Source: Flavobacterium anhuiense (GTDB taxonomy: Bacteria > Bacteroidota > Bacteroidia > Flavobacteriales > Flavobacteriaceae). From it: a DNA stretch of 64,000 nucleotides. The position numbers were made by a program, and so were the translations under genes. Positions 59,456 to 64,000 of this stretch are shown in pieces. Location: NCBI RefSeq assembly GCF_900101855.1, contig NZ_FMVC01000002.1, positions 225,328-289,327 of the forward strand, in the 5' to 3' direction. The notes below the pieces were generated by a model, which was given only the letters and a program-made list of their open reading frames with translations, was not told the DNA's origin and searched no databases. Numbering within the stretch: the stretch's first letter is position 1; each line of letters begins with the position of its first letter.

Positions 59456-60934
59456 ATGAAAGCTAACTTTTTAAAATCAATTACCTTGCTTGGACTTGCA
59501 GGTTTTTCTGCAATAAGCTGTCAAAATGATGACAAAGATTCAAAAAACGATGTAAACGCAAGTATCGATTTTACTTCACATTCAAAAGTACCTCCTTTTG
59601 TGTATGCTCAAACAGGTTTTGAAAACTTAAAAATCAGTACTTTAATTACAAGTGCAGATATTCTTCCAAATTCACCTTCTTTTGTTTACGGAGCACAGCC
59701 AGACGGTGCCGGATTAATGAAAGACCCAAATGGTGATGGATACATTATGATTACCAACCACGAAATTATCCAATCTGTATCTAGAGTATATTTAGATAAA
59801 ACTTTCAAACCTGTAAAAGGAGATTATATCGTTGATGGTGTTGGAGGCCTAACTCGTTTATGTTCTGCTACTTTGGCAACTCCAGAAATCCACGGATTTG
59901 GACCAATCTTTTTAACTGCCGGAGAAAGCGGTCAAGAAAGCATGGTTCACGGAATTAATCCTCTTGGATTATCTTCCGATAAAGCTAGAACAGATAGAGT
60001 TTTACCAGCTTTAGGAAAAGCAAGTATGGAAAACGCAGTTCCGCTTCCAAAAGAGGCTTATCCTGGAAAAACAGTTATTTTAATCGGTGAAGATCAGTCT
60101 TATGCAACTTCTCACGTAAGCGCCGGCCAGCTGATTATGTATGTAAGTACAGTTGGTGATTTATCTAACGGAAAATTATACGCTTTAAAAAGAACTGATG
60201 GAAATCAAGTTGAAACTACTATGACTTTAAACAATTCATACCCAGTTGAATTTGTTGAAATTCCAAATGCTAAAAACTTAACTGGTGCTGTAATCAATAC
60301 AACGGTTAATGATTTAAAAGCAATTCGTTTTTCAAGAGTTGAAGACGTAGATTACAGAAAAGGAAGCGCAAGCAACAATAGAGAAATCTATTTTACTGCA
60401 ACTGGTCAGGCAACTAACAATGCTCCTGTTGAAGGATATACCATGTGGGGAAGAGTTTATAAAGTAAAATTAGACGCAACAAACCCATTAAAAGGAACTT
60501 TAGAATTGGCTGTTGAAGGTGACAGTACTCCTGGAACTGGAATCATCAATCCAGATAACTTATGCGTAACTGAAAACTATGTTTACATTCAGGAAGATGG
60601 CGACAGCTATTATGCAGATGCAAAACACGATTCATACATTTGGCAATACAATATTGCTACAAAACAAAATAAACCGTGGTTAAACATGAATCACAAAAGA
60701 ACAGATACAGCTTGGAACACACTTTATAACCAAACTGGCGAAATGAGATTTGGAAGCTGGGAATTTGGAGCCATGCAAGACATTTCAGATATCATTGGTG
60801 TTCCAGATACTTTCACGGTAAATATTCACCCTCATACTTGGCAGAGCGATGCATTTAAAAATGCAGACGGTTCAGGAACTCAAACTAACAAAGAGGGAGG
60901 GCAAACTGTAATTATTAGAAACGTGCAGCGCTAA
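59456..60934 (+). CDS. PhoX/DUF839 family lipoprotein
   Basis: A 492-residue predicted lipoprotein. Signal peptide MKANFLKSITLLGLAGFSAISC; lipidated Cys22. The mature part is a beta-propeller-like PhoX/DUF839 domain: ITNHEIIQSVSRVY, GVGGLTRLCSATLATPE, LIGEDQSY and INPDNLCVTENYVYIQEDGD, with Asp/Glu residues placed as in the calcium- and iron-binding site. Known PhoX enzymes are secreted alkaline phosphatases. Whether this one is a phosphatase is uncertain. The imelysin-peroxidase gene follows after 69 bp. Confidence 0.75.
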   Translation: MKANFLKSITLLGLAGFSAISCQNDDKDSKNDVNASIDFTSHSKVPPFVYAQTGFENLKISTLITSADILPNSPSFVYGAQPDGAGLMKDPNGDGYIMITNHEIIQSVSRVYLDKTFKPVKGDYIVDGVGGLTRLCSATLATPEIHGFGPIFLTAGESGQESMVHGINPLGLSSDKARTDRVLPALGKASMENAVPLPKEAYPGKTVILIGEDQSYATSHVSAGQLIMYVSTVGDLSNGKLYALKRTDGNQVETTMTLNNSYPVEFVEIPNAKNLTGAVINTTVNDLKAIRFSRVEDVDYRKGSASNNREIYFTATGQATNNAPVEGYTMWGRVYKVKLDATNPLKGTLELAVEGDSTPGTGIINPDNLCVTENYVYIQEDGDSYYADAKHDSYIWQYNIATKQNKPWLNMNHKRTDTAWNTLYNQTGEMRFGSWEFGAMQDISDIIGVPDTFTVNIHPHTWQSDAFKNADGSGTQTNKEGGQTVIIRNVQR

Positions 60935-60957
60935 TAATTTCTAACAAAAGCTTATTG

Positions 60958-60985
60958 ACAACCCTTATTTTCCGATAAGGGTTGT
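60958..60985 (+). terminator. Hairpin between PhoX and peroxidase genes
   Basis: ACAACCCTTAT (60958-60968) pairs with ATAAGGGTTGT (60975-60985), 11 bp, 6-nt loop. The T run after it is broken, so it may only attenuate. Confidence 0.6.
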
Positions 60986-61003
60986 TTCTATTACAACACC
61001 ACT

Positions 61004-62788
61004 ATGAAATTAAAATATCTTACTTTTCTATTCCTACTGCTTTCTTTTTTCTTTTCATGCAAAGAAAGCGAAGCTTCAAAACCTACAGTTAAACAAGAAC
61101 TACTTGTCGATTTAAGTAAACTTAGCAATGAAATTACTCATTTTCAAAAGCTTGTAAAAAGCAATTCTTCACAGAAAGAAATTGTCGAACAATTTAAAAA
61201 ATCACGTCTGGCATATAAAAAAGTCGAATGGGCAATTGAATATTTTATTCCTGAAACCGCCCGATTTATGAATGGTCCCGCTCTTGACGAAATGGAGTTG
61301 GAAGAAAACCGCTCTTTTGAACCTCATGGCTTTCAGGTTATGGAAGAAATGATTTATCCTGAATACAATCCAGAAAGTAAAGAAGATTTAGCGAGAGAAT
61401 TGCATATTTTTCAATCGAATATAAAACAATTAGAAAGTACATTTGAAGCTATAACTGTAAGTGATGATTACGTTTTAGATGCTATACAGCAGAATGTTTT
61501 TAGAGTGATTGCCTTAGGAATTACGGGTTTTGATAGTCCGATTTTGCAATCTTCAATTCCAGAAGCCAGCCAAAGTTTAATCTCAATTCCAGAAACACTT
61601 GAAAAGATTGATGCTGATAATAAATCGGTATCTGAATTAAGAGAGTTAACCAAAAATGCACAAAAATACTGCACTGAAAATAATAATTTCAATGCTTTTA
61701 ATCGTGCAGTATTTATAACTGAATATCTAAATCCGATTTCGAAAAAACTGAAAACTTTTCAGAAAGAAGAAAACATTAAAGATGTAAAGAAAAGCAGTCC
61801 GCTAAAACCAACAATTGAAACTTTATTCGACAAAGATGCCTTTGACGTAAATGCTTTTGTACTTTCTAAAGAATATGCTTTTACTAAAGAAAAAGCTGTT
61901 CTAGGCGAAAAATTATTTTATGACAGAAGTCTTTCCAAAAATAATGACAGAAGCTGTGCGACTTGTCATAATCCAGAAAAAGCTTTTACTGATGGCTTAA
62001 AAACTAATGTTTCATTAACGGGAAAGAATTTACCCCGAAACACTCCTACTCTAACCTATGCCTCTCTGCAAAATGCTCAATTTTGGGATATGCGTCAATT
62101 AGATTTAGAAAAACAGAGTGTTGATGTGATCCAGAATAAAGATGAAATGCATGGTTCTATGGAAAATATTCATGCTAAAATTCAGCTTGATAAAGAATAT
62201 GTAAAACTATTCAAAAAAGCCTTTCCAAAAACCTCAAAACCTGAAGCTTGGCAGATTCAAAATGCTATTGCGAGCTATGTGCGTTCTTTAAATTCTTTTG
62301 ATTCTCGATTTGATCAATACATGAGAGGAAATAAAAATGTTCTGAACAATGAGGAAATCGAAGGAATGAACCTATTTATGGGAAAAGCAAAATGTGCCAC
62401 CTGCCATTTTACACCTTTATTTAACGGAACGGTTCCGCCAAGTTATTCCAAAACCGAACACGAAGTTATCGGAACTCCAAATGAGCCTTCAGGAAAATCT
62501 TTAAGTCCAGATAAAGGCCGTTACATATACAATAAAATGCCACAATTGGTTGGTGCTTTTAAAACACCAACGGTTAGAAATTCGGCTGTTACAGCTCCGT
62601 ACATGCATAACGGAGTTTTTAAAACGCTGGAAGAAGTGGTTTCTTTTTACAATAAAGGCGGCGGAATTGGTTTAGGCTATGAAGTAGAAAACCAGACACT
62701 TCCTTTTGACAAACTGAATTTAACTGTAAAAGAGGAAAAAGCTCTTGTTGCTTTTATGAAAACGCTCACGGACAAGAAATACCAGTAA
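61004..62788 (+). CDS. Imelysin-like/di-heme cytochrome c peroxidase fusion lipoprotein
   Basis: A 594-residue lipoprotein (signal MKLKYLTFLFLLLSFFFSC, Cys19). Residues 30-265 are all-helical and resemble an imelysin-type domain: FMNGPALDEME and PHGFQVMEEMIYPE recall the imelysin GxHxxE motif, but with Gln111 in place of His (GFQVME). Residues 280-594 are a MauG/CcpA-type di-heme peroxidase with CATCH at 318-322 and CATCH at 464-468, and a C-terminal block APYMHNGVFKTLEEVVSFYN. In other bacteria imelysin and di-heme oxidase genes are neighbours in iron-linked operons; here they are one chain. Function is inferred as periplasmic redox/metal handling. Confidence 0.8.
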   Translation: MKLKYLTFLFLLLSFFFSCKESEASKPTVKQELLVDLSKLSNEITHFQKLVKSNSSQKEIVEQFKKSRLAYKKVEWAIEYFIPETARFMNGPALDEMELEENRSFEPHGFQVMEEMIYPEYNPESKEDLARELHIFQSNIKQLESTFEAITVSDDYVLDAIQQNVFRVIALGITGFDSPILQSSIPEASQSLISIPETLEKIDADNKSVSELRELTKNAQKYCTENNNFNAFNRAVFITEYLNPISKKLKTFQKEENIKDVKKSSPLKPTIETLFDKDAFDVNAFVLSKEYAFTKEKAVLGEKLFYDRSLSKNNDRSCATCHNPEKAFTDGLKTNVSLTGKNLPRNTPTLTYASLQNAQFWDMRQLDLEKQSVDVIQNKDEMHGSMENIHAKIQLDKEYVKLFKKAFPKTSKPEAWQIQNAIASYVRSLNSFDSRFDQYMRGNKNVLNNEEIEGMNLFMGKAKCATCHFTPLFNGTVPPSYSKTEHEVIGTPNEPSGKSLSPDKGRYIYNKMPQLVGAFKTPTVRNSAVTAPYMHNGVFKTLEEVVSFYNKGGGIGLGYEVENQTLPFDKLNLTVKEEKALVAFMKTLTDKKYQ

Positions 62789-62813
62789 AACCAAAATAAA
62801 ACCCCAATTAAAC

Positions 62814-62854
62814 AAAACCGCCGAAAAAGATCTTTTTCGGCGGTTTTTATTTTT
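62814..62854. terminator. Bidirectional terminator after peroxidase gene
   Basis: AAAACCGCCGAAAAAGA and its complement TCTTTTTCGGCGGTTTT (62814-62830 with 62831-62847) form a 34-bp perfect palindrome, then T-rich DNA. The tssF-like remnant converges on it. Confidence 0.9.
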
Positions 62855-63442
62855 TTATTCTTCAATGAAAAGTCGGTAAGGAAATACGTTTGATGATCTA
62901 TTTTTTAAGTTCTTTATAAAACTTTCGCATAAATAATCCCATTCTGTAGCTGATAGATAATTTCTTTCTGTTGCATTTATTTTTAAATAAATATCTACCG
63001 TTCTACTAAAACCTGCTTTTACAGAAATTTCTTTTCGTGTTCCTTTCTCTATTCTAATATCTGTTAGACAACTTTTAAAATGATTAAATCCAAACGCTTT
63101 TATATCCGCAAATGTTACAATTCTGCCACGAGTAAGTAAAGCATTTCTATAAGCCAAAATACGGTCTTTATTATTCTGCTTATTCATTCCGCCCACAGTA
63201 TTAGTAACCAAAACTGCCTCTTTACTTACAAACAGCAAATCGTCTTTCGATTCTAAAACAGTTCCTGCTTTGATATCGTTTCCTTCTTCTGCACAAGTTG
63301 ACCAATAATGTATAGCAAATGACTTTCCTAAAGATTCGTCAATCTTTGGCTTAATCATTATGTAAGGATCATTATTTTTAGAAAAACTGCTTTCTCTTGC
63401 CTGTTGCTCTACAGAAGCTAAAAGCTGATTTATTTCACTGGC
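62855..63442 (-). pseudogene. 5'-truncated T6SS tssF-like gene
   Basis: About 195 codons of a protein that reads like the C-terminal part of a Bacteroidota TssF baseplate subunit: ASEINQLLASVEQQ, PYIMIKPKIDES, YRNALLTRGRIVTFADIKAFGF, DIRIEKG and WDYLCESFIKNLKNRSSNVFPYR. Known TssF proteins are several times longer, and no upstream part is found. The frame can be extended to an ATG at 63478, but that ATG lies antisense inside the clpV-like piece and the extra residues do not fit. The 5' end therefore stops at about 63430-63442, at a junction with the clpV-like gene on the other strand. Confidence 0.6.
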
Positions 63443-64000
63443 ATTCCTGCAGGAAAACTTAAAGAAGAAGAGAAACAAAAACTAAATACTATTGAAGACG
63501 TTTTGAGAAAAAGGGTAATTGGCCAGGATCATTGTATTGCAACTGTTTCAGGATCTATTCTCGAATCACGTTCGGGATTAAGCAAAGCTGGACAGCCAAT
63601 TGCATCATTTTTCTTTTTAGGACCAACAGGAACTGGAAAAACAGAATTAGCAAAAAGCTTAGCGGAATTTCTTTTTCAAGATGAAAATGCTATTATTCGT
63701 TTTGACATGTCTGAATTTAAAGAAGAACATTCTGCGGCTTTGTTGTACGGGGCACCTCCAGGCTATGTCGGGTATGAAGAGGGAGGTTTGTTAGTCAATA
63801 AAATTAGGCAAAAGCCCTACTCTATTGTTTTATTTGATGAAATTGAAAAAGCACATCCTTCTGTTTTTGATGTTTTTCTTCAGATTATGGACGAAGGAAA
63901 ACTGCATGACCGTTTAGGCAAAGAAGGCGATTTTTCAAATGCCATTATTCTTTTTACCTCAAATATTGGTGCAGATCATATCGTCACTACTTTTAATAAT
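63437..64000 (+). pseudogene. 5'-truncated ClpV/ClpB-type AAA+ gene, 3' end outside window
   Basis: From 63437 to the window edge an open frame with no start codon encodes the second AAA+ module of a ClpB/ClpV unfoldase: TGIPAGKL, RVIGQDHCI, Walker A GPTGTGKTELAKS, pore loop GYVGYEEGG, Walker B SIVLFDEIEKAHPSVF and sensor 1 ILFTSNIG. The DRLGKEGDFSNAII stretch suits T6SS ClpV (TssH) of Bacteroidota better than ClpB. The missing N-terminal AAA+ domain and the head-to-head contact with the tssF piece point to rearrangement or a misjoined assembly. Confidence 0.65.

Noticed and set aside
63446..63453. CCTGCAGG octamer at the T6SS junction as a possible cloning site
   Set aside because: It is part of codons for PAG in the ClpV motif TGIPAGKL, so it needs no artificial origin.
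62855..63478. A 207-codon frame with an ATG at 63478
   Set aside because: The ATG and first residues are antisense to the clpV-like reading frame; the tssF-like similarity starts only at about 63442.

Overview
The window looks like a chromosomal segment of a Flavobacterium-type member of the Bacteroidota. The DNA is AT-rich. Many genes have the Bacteroidota -7 promoter element TAnnTTTG, and few have a clear Shine-Dalgarno sequence. Several gene families are typical of Flavobacteriia: DUF5606, DUF6452, DUF6048, DUF6095, a fused ccoNO and a Bacteroidota-type T6SS TssF/ClpV pair. The species cannot be fixed from the sequence alone. No rRNA, tRNA, CRISPR array, complete insertion sequence or prophage was seen.

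Layout. 1-8.9 kb holds housekeeping and metabolic genes: a cut-off oligopeptidase B, ybaB, threonine aldolase, prfB with an intact programmed +1 frameshift, msrB, lpxD, an acyl-CoA carboxylase carboxyltransferase subunit, DoxX and two orphans. 9-20 kb is a low-oxygen respiration module: hemN, then on the minus strand ccoI, ccoS, ccoNO, ccoQ, ccoP, ccoG, ccoH and a TauE/SafE-like permease, plus a Crp/Fnr regulator. 20-28.4 kb has mazG, DUF5606, def, a FUSC membrane protein, mqo, ruvX, an Aer-like PAS protein and dapD. 28.5-36.9 kb is a glycan/LPS-core cluster: eight glycosyltransferase-type genes and one Kdo/WaaP-type kinase. 37-52.5 kb mixes tRNA and rRNA modification (sua5, rlmD, a THUMP methyltransferase), a cysteine desulfurase, cysE-cysM, an orphan sensor kinase, lipoproteins and small membrane proteins. 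52.6-59.3 kb has a ZIP transporter, murQ, small orphans and a cNMP/CBS/DUF294 protein followed by a DEDDh exonuclease. 59.4-62.8 kb encodes two lipoproteins, a PhoX/DUF839 protein and a di-heme peroxidase fused to an imelysin-like domain. The right end carries pieces of a type VI secretion locus: a 5'-truncated tssF-like gene and a 5'-truncated clpV-like gene that abut head to head.

Main observation. Four transcription units (hemN, ccoS-ccoNO..., ccoI and the Aer-like PAS gene) share one promoter layout. Each has a TGA-N6-TCA palindrome (full form ATGA-N6-TCAT), then exactly 22 nt, then a TAnnTTTG-like -7 box. The Crp/Fnr gene lies next to ccoI, so a local microaerobic regulon is a strong inference. 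It would tie haem synthesis, cbb3 oxidase structure and copper loading, and a putative redox sensor to one regulator. Intergenic spaces also carry several dispersed repeat types: 8-bp-period CTAAGNNN arrays, GTTTAA arrays, TGAAAC heptamers, TCCCGATAGCTATCGGGA palindromes and a 115-bp structured element. These lie mostly just after stop codons.
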